Position numbers and translations under genes: made by a program. 64,000 bases of DNA from Paramecium tetraurelia. Taxonomy: Eukaryota > Ciliophora > Oligohymenophorea > Peniculida > Parameciidae. The notes beneath the pieces were generated by a model. That model was not told where the DNA came from. It worked only from the letters and a program-made list of their open reading frames with translations, and ran no database searches. The stretch is from positions 250,737 through 314,736 of the forward strand of contig NW_001799629.1 of the NCBI RefSeq assembly GCF_000165425.1. The letters run 5' to 3'. This document shows, piece after piece, positions 12,842 through 24,578 of this stretch (its first letter is position 1; each line of letters opens with the position of its first letter).

Positions 12842-14975
12842 TCAAGGAATAATGCCATTTGTCAATTTTTAGAAATCGTCATAGTATTTTGTATATTTAT
12901 TGTTGGCACTTTGGGTAACTAGTTTATATACATGTTCCTCAAGTTGTTACTCGTTAAGGTCCAATTTGAATCTGTCTTTGAAGACTTTCATATCAAATTT
13001 TTCTAAGCAAGGCAATTCATTGTCGATTTTCATGGCCTCCAAAATAAAGGCGAATTTGTCCACATGCTTTCTCAATTCCAAATAACCTAATAATAACTTG
13101 CTTTTGAATAATTGAAACATGCAACTCTCTTATCCATCCAGCAATTCGATGTATTCTTTGGTTAATTTGAATGGAGCTGATTCAAATTTGATTCCACCAG
13201 GAGCAATCGTCAAGATGAATCCAAAATCAATATGGATTATATGACCTTGGTTGTCAATTAGAATGTTTCCATTGTGTCTATCCTTAATTTAGAATAGGTA
13301 TTGGAGTAAACTATAAGATGTTAAACTCAATATAAAATTGAGTTAAGCCTCTTCAAAGTTGTCCCCGAAGATGCTGTTATAAATATCCTTGAGAGTCATG
13401 GATGGCATAGACTTCTTAAGTTAATCCATGGACAATGTATCATTGCAGAATTCTAAAATACCTGAGTCTACTGAAGTGATTATGATATCATAGGATTTGA
13501 CATACAGTCCAACTTAGGTTAAGATCTAAGAGAGTTTAAGTTAAATGATTACATCTTCAGAAACCTTAATAATTTGCATCATCATTTGTTCTTGTCTCAA
13601 ATCATCGCCTCCCTTGATCAACAAGCTTCTCAAACAATAGGATTTGAATTGTCCATAAGGAGAGTTAGATTGGATGACCTATCTTTTATCTTCCCATTGC
13701 TCACTAAATGGGCCACTTTTCAAATCATTAGGAGATGGCAATTATTAAATTTCTTGTTGTTTGACTAAGTTCTTAGGGGCGTTTAATTACTTTTAAATCT
13801 TCTCGATGATCTCTTTTTTATTTGGATATTCTGAGACATATAAATAATATAGATACCGTTGGCAATTTACTCAAGAAATGTAACATTGTCTAATTCTTTG
13901 TCGCTGTGTTTTAATTTGTCTTCTTGCTTAAACAAATCTTTAAAATCTTTTTCGTATAATTATTTATTGGTATATGATTGGATTTGATCGATGCAACTTC
14001 TTCTACGCGTAATCTATTCCTTTTTAAGAGGTGGAAATTGTTAATCAAACCTCTTTTTATTTTAATGGAGAATTTATTACCTTGCTAACTAAATAAAAAA
14101 ACCCATATCAATACCTTATCTTTGTTTTCCTGCAAGAAATCTTCAAAGACAGTGTAATCGAATTGATGCAGAACATCAAATTCCAAAAAGGCTTAAGAAT
14201 CAATTGACAATTGTTTTTAAAGAGTGACAAGTGATTATTCGCGTTATTCATACTCGTTCATATCTACGGTTTCAACTACCAATTTATATGGTACTCTCTT
14301 CTTTGTATTAAATGATTGTGCTTCAGTATCAATAATACGAACAACCATCTATGATCTGCCTTTAAATGGTAGGATAATCCCTTTGCAGTATTTAATACCA
14401 GGATTATTACGACGAAAACTCTCCAAAGCCCTATTTCCCTTAATGAGATTCCGTCTCAAATAGAGTTGTCTCTCATTCAGAGGCACATTCTTAAGATGTA
14501 ATGATAAAACAGTCAAACAAGTCACAAATCTATGAATAGAATTCACATAATTTGATCTGCTCTCCTTTTCTAGAAATTGATTCTCTGAAATTTGATTTAC
14601 CATAGCTTCTTCTATTTTTTAATCGAATACAGCCACACTATTTTCAGCACTCTGTCTCTCTTTATAAGAATAAGCCTCATAAGACCATTTGATCTAGTAA
14701 TGAGAAATTTGAAATTACTATCTCATAAAATGCTATATGTTCTGCACACTTCTTCAATAAATACTCACCAAGTTGGGGCCATCTCTTTCTTGTGAATAGA
14801 TAGCTAACTTAATGAAATCAAATCAATACACCAATCCTGATAAGTATTTGCTAGTTTCATCGTAATTCAATTAATTCAGTCTTTCCAAAAACTCCGTCAG
14901 GGTTGATTCTTATACATCCTTGCATATGATCTTCCTGAAGGATTCGTCGATGCTCATCTAATTGCCTTAATTCAT
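12842..14975 (-). CDS. Phosphatidylinositol 4-kinase (PI4K-beta type)
   Basis: A 676-residue lipid kinase with four introns of 25-26 nt and a correct exon sum. The N-terminal half carries an accessory helical region (WPQLGEYLLKKCAEHIAFYE; SIHRFVTCLTVLSLHLKNVP). The catalytic domain is unmistakable: SPYGQFKSYCLRSLLIKGGD and DLRQEQMMMQII (ATP-binding Lys and RQE), FQIKDRHNGNILIDNQGHII (catalytic DRHNGN) and HIDFGFILTIAPGGIKFE (metal-binding HIDFGF). The family makes PI4P at the Golgi and contractile or secretory membranes. It is shorter than animal PI4K-beta (about 800 aa). The start at 14975 is the first ATG in frame; ATG at 14957 is an alternative. Its start codon faces that of the secreted-protein gene across only 23 bp. 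Confidence 0.92.
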
Positions 14976-14998
14976 TAATTTATTCTTATATAATTAAA
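14976..14998. promoter_or_regulatory. 23-bp shared divergent start region (PI4K / secreted protein)
   Basis: The two start codons at 14975 (minus) and 14999 (plus) are separated by 23 bp of pure A/T-rich DNA. Any promoter must overlap both 5' ends, or transcription must begin inside coding sequence or at later ATGs. No motif other than A/T runs is visible. Confidence 0.45.
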
Positions 14999-15531
14999 AT
15001 GCTCCTATTTTTTATAGCACTTGCTCGATCTCAGTCTGCCTCTTCTTCTGGAATGAATGAGGTACCTATCTATTGTTTTAGGACTCCAAAATCACCTATG
15101 AAACATACTATGCCCAACTCCTACCATATTACATAGTCGACATGTCATTCCCAGAATATTTCCAAATATCAATGAAGATAAGTGGATGTGAAACTTGCGA
15201 TTCTCCTTACATTGAAGGAGGACCTGACATGATCATAGAACTCAACTATTCCCTTTTCATTGTGAAATGTGATCAGATATGGGAGTTGCATGGAATCTGT
15301 GGAACCTACTTAGAAGTTCACAAGTAATTGCCATTAATCCTATTTCCAAGACCATTAAACAAAGAAATAATATATGAGCAACAAATCAAGGGAAAAGGAA
15401 CACTAAAAACACAAATGCTAACCAAATCACTAAAAAGTGGTCGCTATGAAATTTGGGTTGTTGTTCGCAGTAAAATTGGATTTGTCATTTAATATGTGAA
15501 ATCATTTTATATAACTATTGTCAATTAGTGA
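14999..15531 (+). CDS. Secreted hypothetical protein, 170 aa
   Basis: The start at 14999 gives MLLFFIALARSQSASSSG, a good signal peptide. One 20-nt intron (GTACCT...TTTTAG) removes the segment just after it. The mature protein is a compact beta-rich domain with four cysteines in its centre (ISGCETCDSPYIEG; IVKCDQIWELHGICGTYLE), probably two disulphides, and ends FVIQYVKSFYITIVNQ. No catalytic motif is visible. It may be a lumenal or extracellular beta-sandwich. The family is not recognised. Confidence 0.65.
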
Positions 15532-16590
15532 TGCATTTTATGAATTTATACTTAATATTGTATTGCTATTAGGGTTTGTATAGAAATGTTGATGAGGAAC
15601 TAAAAATACAAAGAATAGTCTTGGGTGTATGCCTCTCATTCTAGAATGGCTGGCTCATACTTATAATTTAGCCTCATTTCATGGGAATATAAAAAATAAA
15701 TAAATAATTAGTTTTATCTAGGCCTAAAAAATAAAAAAGAAAATCAAACAAAAGTATTGATAAAATAGAGCAACTTATTTTGTAATAAATGTTCTATTGA
15801 ATATAATTAAATGAGGAATAAACCAAACAACTGTAAAATTCTTAATAACTATTTAAGTAATGCTAGATTAGAATACAAATCTTCATAAAAGTTTTACATT
15901 ATGATAAAACTCTTGGATACTCTTTGTCAAAGAGAATTATAAAATAGATGCTATTCAAAATTATGATAATTTACAACAAATTATCATCATTCATAAAGAT
16001 AATAAATTATCTTATAGTATTTAAATGTAAAAGTTATATTTCAACATTTTTTTAAATTTCTACTAATTAGGGAGGGAAGTCCTAAGAAACAATTTTGTTA
16101 AAGAGACAAATGTAGAACCCACCACAGAAAAACCTTTTGCTGTACATTTATTGATGAACCAAGTTTCTATATTAATTAAGATTGTATTAAACCATTGTTT
16201 TACAGTTTAGTCTATTATTATTATTAGAATCTTCTTAAATAACAAGAAGGCTCATTTAACAAATAAATAACAAGTGGAATACTTTGAATAATTATCAACT
16301 TATGATCGTTTGAAGGTGCCTTTTTGAGATTTTATAATAAAAACTTAAAATATATTTATCCTAAAGCATAAAAAGAAGAATTGCAACACAAATTATCATG
16401 AACAGAATAAAATTATTACTTACTATAATAATGACTTTTTATTATTTCATAAACTTCAATTCTAATCAACCTGTTTAATTACTATTATCAAAATAACTTA
16501 CTAGTTGTCCTAAGAAACAAAAAAAGGGTAAAACTCAACATGTGAAATTATATTATGTAAAATTTGATAAAATATTCAAAATATTCATTG
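15532..16590. other. Intergenic, AT-rich, 1.06 kb
   Basis: A gap between two converging genes and long for this genome. It holds homopolymer-rich DNA with a somewhat more GC-containing patch around 15590-15700 that has no long frame in any reading. I see no tRNA or hairpin that I can defend. It may hold a decayed gene or untranslated ends. Confidence 0.4.
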
Positions 16591-18076
16591 TCAAATCTGC
16601 TACTATGGAAATACATCAGGATACTATAGAAGATTAGATTATCAATAAATACCTATCCAGGTCTATAAGATGCTGCATTAGATCGAACTCCTGATTTGGA
16701 CAGTTCGTTCTATTTTTTCCTTAATGACTCCAATTCAGCAGTGGCCACAACCAACTCTTCTTAGACTTGATGATATTCTCTGTTGAGTTCTTAGAACTTG
16801 TTCTTCCAAATTTGAACATCATTTGTAAGTTTGGTAGTTTCCTCATAGGTTGTATTGCTATTTTAATATTCGTATTCAAGGTCCTAATACATTTTGTCTA
16901 ATTCATTATATCTCGATTTCCAATCTTCAATTTCTATATTCAATTATTAGATTTGACTTCTGAGCCTATCAATTTGATCCTTGTCATCGTTATTGGATTA
17001 GATAGTTGGTTTAAAACTGAGTTGGTTGGCTTTAAGAGAATCATACTCTGATTTCATTTGTAGAATTTTGTTGTCTAATTCTGAAATCTTACTATTCAAA
17101 TATTTGATGGTTGATTCTTGTTATTGGATTTGAGATCTGAGACGATTAGTTTCATCGTTCTTTTATCTCAATTCATTCTGCAACCTCTCTATTTCAAGTT
17201 TTAAATTCTAAAGTTTGCCATCATTTTCAAATTGAGAATTTAATTTAAGTGATTCTATTTCCCTATTTCGATTATCGACCATTTCCTTCAATCTTCTAAT
17301 TTCAACCTCATACTAAGCAGAATCTCTCAATTAAGCTTCAAGTCTTTGGTATTTTAACTTCCATTCTTCAGTTTCAGCCCTTTGACTATTTACAGAGAAT
17401 TGAGCTCTGTCGATTTCTTATCTCAATTAAGAGAGAGTGGCTTCATATTCCTTAAGTGACAATTGATGTCTGCTGTCAGCCATTGATAACTCTAGAATGC
17501 GATATCTCTTAGAGAGTTCTTCATTTTGATCTCTGAGTCTAACAATTTCGGCATTTAACATGGCTTCATTCTCGACCATGATTGCTCTCATCTTATCAAC
17601 ATCTATTTCTGCTTATTACCTTGCTTATTTGTCAGTAGCCATATATAATTTGTGCTTATATTGATCCAATTCCAAAGACATATCCAACAAGCACTTATTT
17701 AATCTATCAATTTCCAGATACAATTAATTGATCTATGGTGAAATGATTGGAATTCTCATACCTTCAAAGTGTCTTCAACATAAGTGATCTTTTCAGTAGC
17801 CCCAATTCCTCTGAGTCTCATCACTTCTGTTTGGCATTCTGTTAATGCCTACTCCAATTGTGAGCATTTGGCCTTCCAAACACTCTCAATCTCATCTCGA
17901 GTAACTACAGTGATTGGTGCTTCTCGATGATACATTTCTCTAACATGAGGATGAGTAACTGTGTGACTCTAAGCATTGTCGTTCGGTTTATAGGATTGCT
18001 TAATTAATTAATAAATGGAATACATAGGGGGGTCGAGCAGATTGCTATGGTTAAGGATAGCCGTACGCTTATCCAT
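16591..18076 (-). CDS. Long coiled-coil protein, 475 aa
   Basis: Two 29-nt introns, one near codon 90 and one just before the end. After an N terminus MDKRTAILNHSNLLDPPMYS the protein is almost entirely heptad-patterned from residue about 75 to 460 (RLRGIGATEKITYVEDTLK; LRDQNEELSKRYRILELSMA; EWKLKYQRLEAQLRDSAQYE). The second splice yields the tail YRPGQYPDVFPQQQI. Such basal-body or cortical filament-like coiled coils are abundant in ciliates. It lacks the conserved head of any named family I know, so only the structure is called. Confidence 0.83.
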
Positions 18077-18428
18077 ATTGTTAAGAAGCTGGACTATATT
18101 TCATTACGTACTGTTAAATAATTAATATAACAGAAATTCATCTGATAATGTTATAATGATTTAAAATCCAAATCATTTTCAATGACATCCCCTTTTTTTT
18201 AGAGTCCTGCTCTTCCATTATCTCTTTGCTTTCTTGAAAATCTGTAATTATAACACTTTGTTATTTAGTGTGTGATCTGTGCTTTCAACAATCAAATTAT
18301 ATATTAATATAAATGATCTATTTTATTAATGCTGTTAATGTATATAACACTATCAATATTGAGAAATATGAATAATATCAATTAAATTAATTGTATAATT
18401 ATGAATTTATCATAAAAGAACATCGCGA
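18077..18428. other. Intergenic
   Basis: About 350 bp between two minus-strand genes, with A/T-rich sequence. The promoter of the coiled-coil gene should lie at its left side, just beyond position 18076. No coding frame is supported. Confidence 0.45.
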
Positions 18429-19224
18429 TCAGCTTGCTCTTAAATTAAAGTTCTAAGCCAACACCAAAAATTTGTGAGATTTTTTCTCATACAACTATGT
18501 AAGTGCTAACGGTTAATTTATACATTCTTGGCTTTCCTTCAAAATGATCTTTTCACCAGAAAAATCTTCTTAATTATAAAGTCTGACTGAATATCCTTTG
18601 GGAATTTGAATGGATTTGATGTCATGGTCAAAATTACTATGTTTATTACAATCTATACTCAATGTTTCTTTGAGATTCACAAAGGTGTAGTGATTCTCCT
18701 TTGAAATGACATTATGAGTAGATTACTATGCAGTCAGAATTTTAAACAGTATTTTCGGTTTCTGCTAATATTAAATAAAACTATATTACAGTTTTAGTTA
18801 ATATCTTATTAAGTAATAGATTAAGTACTCTAAGTATCTATCATGTCTAGTGAAGGTATATCATTCGCACCCTCTTTATTACAAGATTATATACTTGTAG
18901 TGAATTTTCATCATTTGAGAATTAACCTAATTCTGAATTTGGAGTGTTATTACTCAAATGGTCTAAAATAAAATTATTTGGATCTTCATTAGAGTTATTT
19001 ATTTCATTGTTTTAGGTTATGTCTGTGTTGGAAGAAATGAAATGGCCATCAAAATCAAAATATCCTTACTGTGATAATACTTAATCAGTATTTCTTTGAT
19101 TGCTATCAAAATTAACCATGGTAGGTATGGGATTGGTTTCAATCTCACTCAATTCCATATTGGATTAGGCTAGCACTATGGCTGGAATTAGAATAATTCT
19201 AAATATTAGAGCCTTTATTGGCAT
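18429..19224 (-). CDS. Secreted beta/gamma-crystallin-type protein
   Basis: A 241-residue model with introns of 23, 25 and 22 nt. The N terminus MPIKALIFRIILIPAIVLAQ is a signal peptide, followed by about 100 Asn/Ser/Asp-rich residues. Then come two Greek-key-like motifs: IVIYSQCHFKGESLHLC and YSVRLYNQEDFSGEKIILKE. Each shows the family signature (Y/F)-x-x-x-x-F-x-G with a following strand. In this superfamily the loop binds calcium; the D/N-x-x-S/T box is only partly present. The 3' end is unsure: a good 29-nt intron candidate (GTATAA...ACATAG) could end the protein about 28 residues earlier, at 18498-18500. A calcium-binding lumenal or secretory-granule role is plausible. Confidence 0.66.
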
Positions 19225-19258
19225 TTAAAACGGATTAATTAATATTATATAATGTTTC

Positions 19259-20927
19259 TCATATAAGCTCAATCTCAATTATATTATCCTTATCATTAAA
19301 CACCAAAACACCAGGAAGTATGGTTTAACTATTTTCAAACGTCAATCCAACCATGGCACATACAACGCTTCCAACTTTTAAATTGGTAGTAGGTATGATT
19401 TTAACTTTCAGATAGCTATGATGATTTATAATTTTCATGGTCCTTGTAAGTAAATTCCTATCCTTTGTTGCAGTAATTTATATGACTTTAACCTTTTATT
19501 GATTCAGTTTCTCACTGCTCAACAAATAATAAGCATCATCAATCAGCAAAGAGAAATCTAATTCAGAATTTGGAATTTTAAAAGTATTCTCTTATGTTTC
19601 AATGATTTTTGATTCTGAAAAGAATAATTCTTTGATGATTCCAACACTTTTATCTATTTAATTGTTACCCGCAAACAATATTGATCTATTATTAATGGCA
19701 GCAAATTAAGAGTTTTCAGTTAACTTTGGAATCTTTAATTACCCATCCATAGCGACTTTCTCATCAATCTTGTCCTTCACCACTATACCAGCTTTGCCTA
19801 ATATAATTAATAATGATCGATAAATACTTCCAATCATGAGTATATGATTGTTAAATTAAAACAATCTCGATACTCCCAACAATGTATAACCAGGCATTAT
19901 TGACACATTAAATATGGGTTTATCCTAATTCCCTTCGAAGATTTGATTGAAGTTTCCTCTATATAATTAATACAATTTATCTTGTTAAACAACCAAATAA
20001 ATAACTTTGTTAATCAATGAGACTTGATAAGTAGTCATTTGGCCATATTGAAAATCTGCAAGTTTGATTCTATTATTTTTATTAGTATCATCATAGAGAT
20101 CCAATTCTATTTTAATTTTAAATGCATGATAAAATAGAATTAATTTGAAATTTATTACTCCTATCAAAGTAGGTTATTATTCTTGACGAGATTTACGGTA
20201 AATTTGAAAGATTTCATTATTTCTCTAATTTAGAAATCTATATTACTTAAGCATTTAAATTCTCAATCAATTACAACGTAAATTTATTTTGATTATGATT
20301 ATCACTAAGTATTCTCGAATTAAATTGCTTTTATAATTCAAATAATTTCTATTCCTTACTCAATATAGAATCGAAGTAACTTGATTTCTGCAATATGAAT
20401 GTCTATTGATCCTCCATCTTAATCGCAAATTAATTTTCTTTATTATAATATTCCTCTTTGATATACTAAAAATCTAATAGAAGTTGACCCTGTCCATGAC
20501 AGACAGGACATTTAAAGTATTTTGATTCATCCTACTTCAATTAAATTTATATCTGTTAATCCAATTCAGAAAAGTTGAATTGACAACCCTTGTCCACATG
20601 ATAGTATGGGAATGTGAGAGAGTCAAGTGTTAATTAAGAGTACTAGAGTATAATTCTATAATGATCATTCTTCATTAAGGTACCAATAAAAAATTAATTA
20701 TAATCATTATAAATTACTTTAATTAGAAAACTATCTTAAATTTATTATTCCTATATCTTATTCTCATAGCTAACATATGTTATAAATTGCAATCGAAGTT
20801 TGTTTATTATTTCATAAAGTAGAATTTTTTTGGTTACAGTACTCTATTAAACTTGACTTTCTGATAAACATAAAATATTCTAAGTATTTTAAATCAATGT
20901 TCTGTATTCTCTATACTAAGTTATCAT
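19259..20927 (-). CDS. Hypothetical protein, 548 aa, with a CPVCHG motif
   Basis: The frame is open from the ATG at 20927 (MITQYREYRTLIQNTQNILC) through a single 22-nt intron (20225-20246). Around residue 125 there is KYFKCPVCHGQGQLLLDF, one CxxC knuckle without an obvious partner. The downstream 330 residues alternate short strands with glycines (LLGVSRLFQFNNHILMIGS; IKIPKLTENSQFAAINNRSI), a rhythm suggesting a beta-propeller of kelch/WD type, but no blade signature is clear. An ATG at 20675 is a possible shorter start; the upstream part has the same coding character. It ends 34 bp before the crystallin-type gene. Confidence 0.7.
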
Positions 20928-21272
20928 AATAATAATCAAATCATCATAATTAATTATAGAGGAGCACTGTGATTAGGATTAAAATATAAGTTGGTAGGTA
21001 AATGTGAATATTTGATAACTATAAAAACAAGAGGTTGAAAAAAGTGCGGAGTTTGAATCAAAACTATCTAATTTGACTGAGTTAAGCATTCATTAATGCC
21101 AAATCAAATAGAATTGAAATTTAGATTGTGAATAATATAATATTCTTTTAATCTTCTCTGTAATAATTATAAATGATACACTCATGATATTTTGATTTAG
21201 AATATGTTACAAACATTATTATACAAATACAAATTTATCAACAATAAAAATTAAAGAAAAAATGCTAATAAT
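20928..21272. other. Intergenic
   Basis: About 345 bp between two minus-strand genes. It holds A/T-rich DNA with one slightly more GC-containing patch near 21030. No gene or structured RNA is supported. Confidence 0.4.
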
Positions 21273-21809
21273 TCAAAGAGTTTAATTATGCCCTTATTTT
21301 AAAGTAACTATTTCTTATTATAATTTAGAAATATATTATAAAAGGACTCTTTCCCTATTATTGTATGAATCTAAAATGAGTCTCATTTTATTAAAAACAG
21401 CCTAAAATTATTTATTTACTCTTTAATTTTGATAGAGTTTCTACTTTTTTATGTTATTTTTTGAATCTCCTAATTCCGAATAATCAATAGATCGAGTAAT
21501 ATAATTTGGATCAATAAATTTCCTATAGATTTTTGATGATTGTAAATTTGTTGGTTATTGAGACTTGGAAAGTCTTGGTTGATAATTCAAAACTGTATCC
21601 ATGCTCTTTGGCCTAATGATAAAATGAAAAGGGTACTTTAGTGAAATCATAGCAGACGGTTTAATTTTATTTGCTGTGCTATAATGAGATCTAGGTTTCA
21701 CTTCAGGTACACTTTCAGAATCAATAGTTTTTGACATCCAATCAGATATTGTTGTATATCGCTGTCTTACTTTGAATCTAATATCCTCATTGTAGTTCTT
21801 TAATTTCAT
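21273..21809 (-). CDS. Hypothetical basic protein, 178 aa
   Basis: An intronless frame starting MKLKNYNEDIRFKVRQRYTT. The first 120 residues are basic and unstructured-looking (PKSMDTVLNYQPRLSKSQ). The last 45 are a helix with heptad spacing (FNKMRLILDSYNNRERVLLQ). Several TAA/TAG Gln codons fall in the second half, so a standard-code reading would cut the protein at residue 84. No family is recognised. Confidence 0.62.
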
Positions 21810-22400
21810 TTTCCGTCTTTATTATTAATTTGTATAAAACAGAAAAATATTAATTTACAATTCTAGCTTAGATGGAGACATGTAGATCCTTTATTGTATT
21901 AGAATAGATTATGAATTGATTCACAGAATTTACATTTATGGATCAATACCAAGATCTATACACTTTGTATAACAAAAAGAGTCATATTTTGACAATTGAA
22001 GCATCAATAATATAATTAAGTGTTGAAATACTTAATTTTTGAATGCCTTTTCAATCATATTATCAATAATACCCCTGTCATGTTAAATCTGAATAAGAAT
22101 TCTCAAAAATAAAGGTTATATATTTAGTATTGCTATTTTGGATCTATAATAATATTCATTATATATCCTTTGCAAATAACTAACCACTTTGTAATTTATT
22201 ATTACGTATTTTCCACAGATTCCTCAGCACACTCCTGTTCTTTTTTACAATGTTTTAATTTTGGTACGATATTTATTTATTTTAAATGTCAATTATATAT
22301 ATAATCCTTATTAATGTCAACTTATAATGAGTTAAATAAAATTAATTAAGAATTTATCATATTATTTGGATCACATTAATTAACTTATTTCATAAATTAG
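21810..22400. other. Intergenic, divergent spacer
   Basis: About 590 bp between divergently oriented genes, so it should contain both promoters. It is A/T-rich, and no open frame with coding character or repeat stands out. Confidence 0.45.
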
Positions 22401-22670
22401 ATGAATGCAAAAGAATTCAGCATCAATTAATATCTTGATCAAATAGATATTCAAATAACTGATCCAACACTTAAATAACAAGAGTATTTTGAGAGTATCA
22501 AACACAATATTCACCAAAATAAAAATAGTTTTCTAACTTCTCCTCTCATTTTAAGAGAAGTGGGAAATCGAATGGTTGCATAAATTCATCATAAGACCCA
22601 TGAAAATATTCACTTTTAGAATCGTGATAATATTAGAATCCACCATAACTTCGAAAGACACGAAGTTTGA
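22401..22670 (+). CDS. Small hypothetical protein, 89 aa
   Basis: The uninterrupted frame MNAKEFSINQYLDQIDIQIT...HHNFERHEV ends at TGA. It is hydrophilic, helical and His/Asn-rich at the C terminus. The next gene begins 36 bp later, and I could find no acceptable intron joining them, so I keep them apart. It may instead be a 5' exon of that gene. Confidence 0.48.
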
Positions 22671-22706
22671 TTAAAAACACACTATTTTGTATTATTATTA
22701 TTTTAT

Positions 22707-23523
22707 ATGAATCAAAATGATAATTATTTCCCATTGTCTTACAATGATCACAATCACCCACTCCAGAAGTGGCGTTTACACAGCAACTCCATGCATAGCT
22801 AGCCCCTCATTAAAATCGATTTTGATCATAAACCAAAAATGGTGTATCAATTGCCAGATGTTTTCATGACAAGTAGACTAAATTAATTAAAAGTAACTTA
22901 AAACTTACCATCTAGCAATCCTTTTGTGAAAATCCTAAAAAAAGCAGAAAAGCAAGTAAAGTAAGTTTGAACAGTTTAGAGGTTTCCCCTAAGATTCCAA
23001 AATTGACTAAAAGCAAAGAACACAAGGACAAAGAACTATCTGAGTTGCATAAGAGTTACGGTCAATTTAAGTAATATACTATATGATATTCTAAATAGAA
23101 AATCACTTAATCGAGTGAAGAAATAACACTTAATTGGTGAAAATAATTGTGAAATCAATCCAATGAATCCAAACTCATCCTTTTACCTAAATGGAGTCAA
23201 ATTACCTTACAGTTTGTACGTTATCAATAAGAATCGTTAAATGGCCATTACTAATATAATGAATAATGCAAGTCCGCATGCTCATGAGTAATCGTAATAG
23301 TAGATCTAAATGATTGACAATTAAATCAAAAAAGTTCGTAATATTGGCCCTTATATCAGGGATCTAAAATCAGAGCAAGTAAAAATTGAAGGAATACAGG
23401 AGTCGATCTTATTTGCAAAATGCGTATTACTCTATGTTATGTGTGAACTCTGATTCCAAGAAGAGGTTAAAGAAGATTATACATCGATAATTCCCTCAAG
23501 AGTCTCGTTTCTAGCAGTTATGA
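22707..23523 (+). CDS. Hypothetical basic protein, 246 aa
   Basis: Three introns of 23, 28 and 25 nt give a correct exon sum. The protein starts MNQNDNYFPLSYNDHNHPLQ and has a lysine-rich middle (ENPKKSRKASKVSLNSLE; KIPKLTKSKEHKDKELSE). It ends in a helical segment (KKVRNIGPYIRDLKSEQ) with a basic tail RLKKIIHRQFPQESRFQQL. The composition suggests a microtubule- or nucleic-acid-associated protein. No domain is recognised. It ends 38 bp upstream of the next plus-strand gene. Confidence 0.65.
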
Positions 23524-23561
23524 ACAAAATTATATTATATATAAATTAATATTTGTTAATT

Positions 23562-24522
23562 ATGATTACTACGCCTAATCTCATCGACTCTAAATTTTAT
23601 GAGTTACAAAATAGCACTCTTGCATCCAAATCAGAACACGAGGAATTCAAACAAATTTTACTAAGATTGTGGATTCAGATCTCGAAATCTTTTAATGAAG
23701 ACTTTGAAGAAATCCTGTAATTGGGCATCAATTCAGACATTCAAGATGTCCTGAATGCTATACTGATCATAGAGGAGGCGAGACTAGAGCAAATCAAAGT
23801 ATGAGGTTATGTTATATTTTAAGTGCGATAGATAATAGATTTAGCTTCTCGAAGATGAACTTAAGGCCATTAAACAATAAAATACCACTCCTTCTGGAAA
23901 TGATGAATTAAGAGAAACGCAAAAACAGTACAGAGAATTGAGTGAGCTTGTCATTTCATTAAAATTATAAAATGAAGATAAAGAGCAATAAATTATAGAG
24001 TAAAACAAATTAAACAAAAAACTATAGGTTGAACTCAATCTATTGACCTCTAAAATCAATAATTTATCATTAGCTTTGGTTCAATCTAAGGAAGAAAAAA
24101 TCTAATACATGGAACAATCATAAAAAGAAATTAAATTATTGATGGAAAAAGAGTTATAACAAAGCAAAATGATTCAGATATTGCAGATCCAGAAAATTGA
24201 ATTGGAGAATATGCTAAAAAAGTCCAGTCAAAGGAATTCAGTTGAATCATCAAATCCTTAAGCCTCTTAAACTTTCAAAGAGGATGATCAAGCCAGAATT
24301 CTTAGTTGTTCACCAAGTACGATTTCACCATATTTTAAGGAACCACTCATATAGATATATCAAAAATTGTTTTATAAAGTCTCTAAAACAAAAAAGCTGA
24401 AATGGTTTCAGGATAGTCACTTTCATAAATTCCTTATAGATTTGGAAAATGATAATCAATTATTATTGTTAAATATGGATATTTTCAATCAGCTTCTTTT
24501 AATCGAAATTTTATCTTTATGA
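23562..24522 (+). CDS. Coiled-coil protein, 311 aa
   Basis: One 25-nt intron (GTATGAGG...TTTTAAG) lies after codon 80. The N-terminal 75 residues are helical and acidic (EFKQILLRLWIQISKSFNED). Residues about 85-225 form a heptad coiled coil (ETQKQYRELSELVISLKLQN; LVQSKEEKIQYMEQSQKEI), followed by a Ser-rich hinge and a hydrophobic/aromatic C terminus (KWFQDSHFHKFLIDLENDN). It converges on MRE11 with 56 bp between stops. No named family is recognised. Confidence 0.74.
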
Positions 24523-24578
24523 AAAAATGAACCCAGTATTATAATATTATATAAAAGTTCTTTGATTTATAAAGAGAT

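Noticed and set aside
14224-14463. Plus-strand frame of 79 codons
   Set aside because: It lies antisense inside the PI4-kinase gene, whose conserved motifs fix the strand and frame.
15590-15700. Patch with higher GC than its surroundings, considered as a structured RNA or gene relic
   Set aside because: I could not draw a stable stem set or find any protein-like frame, so it is noted only as intergenic.
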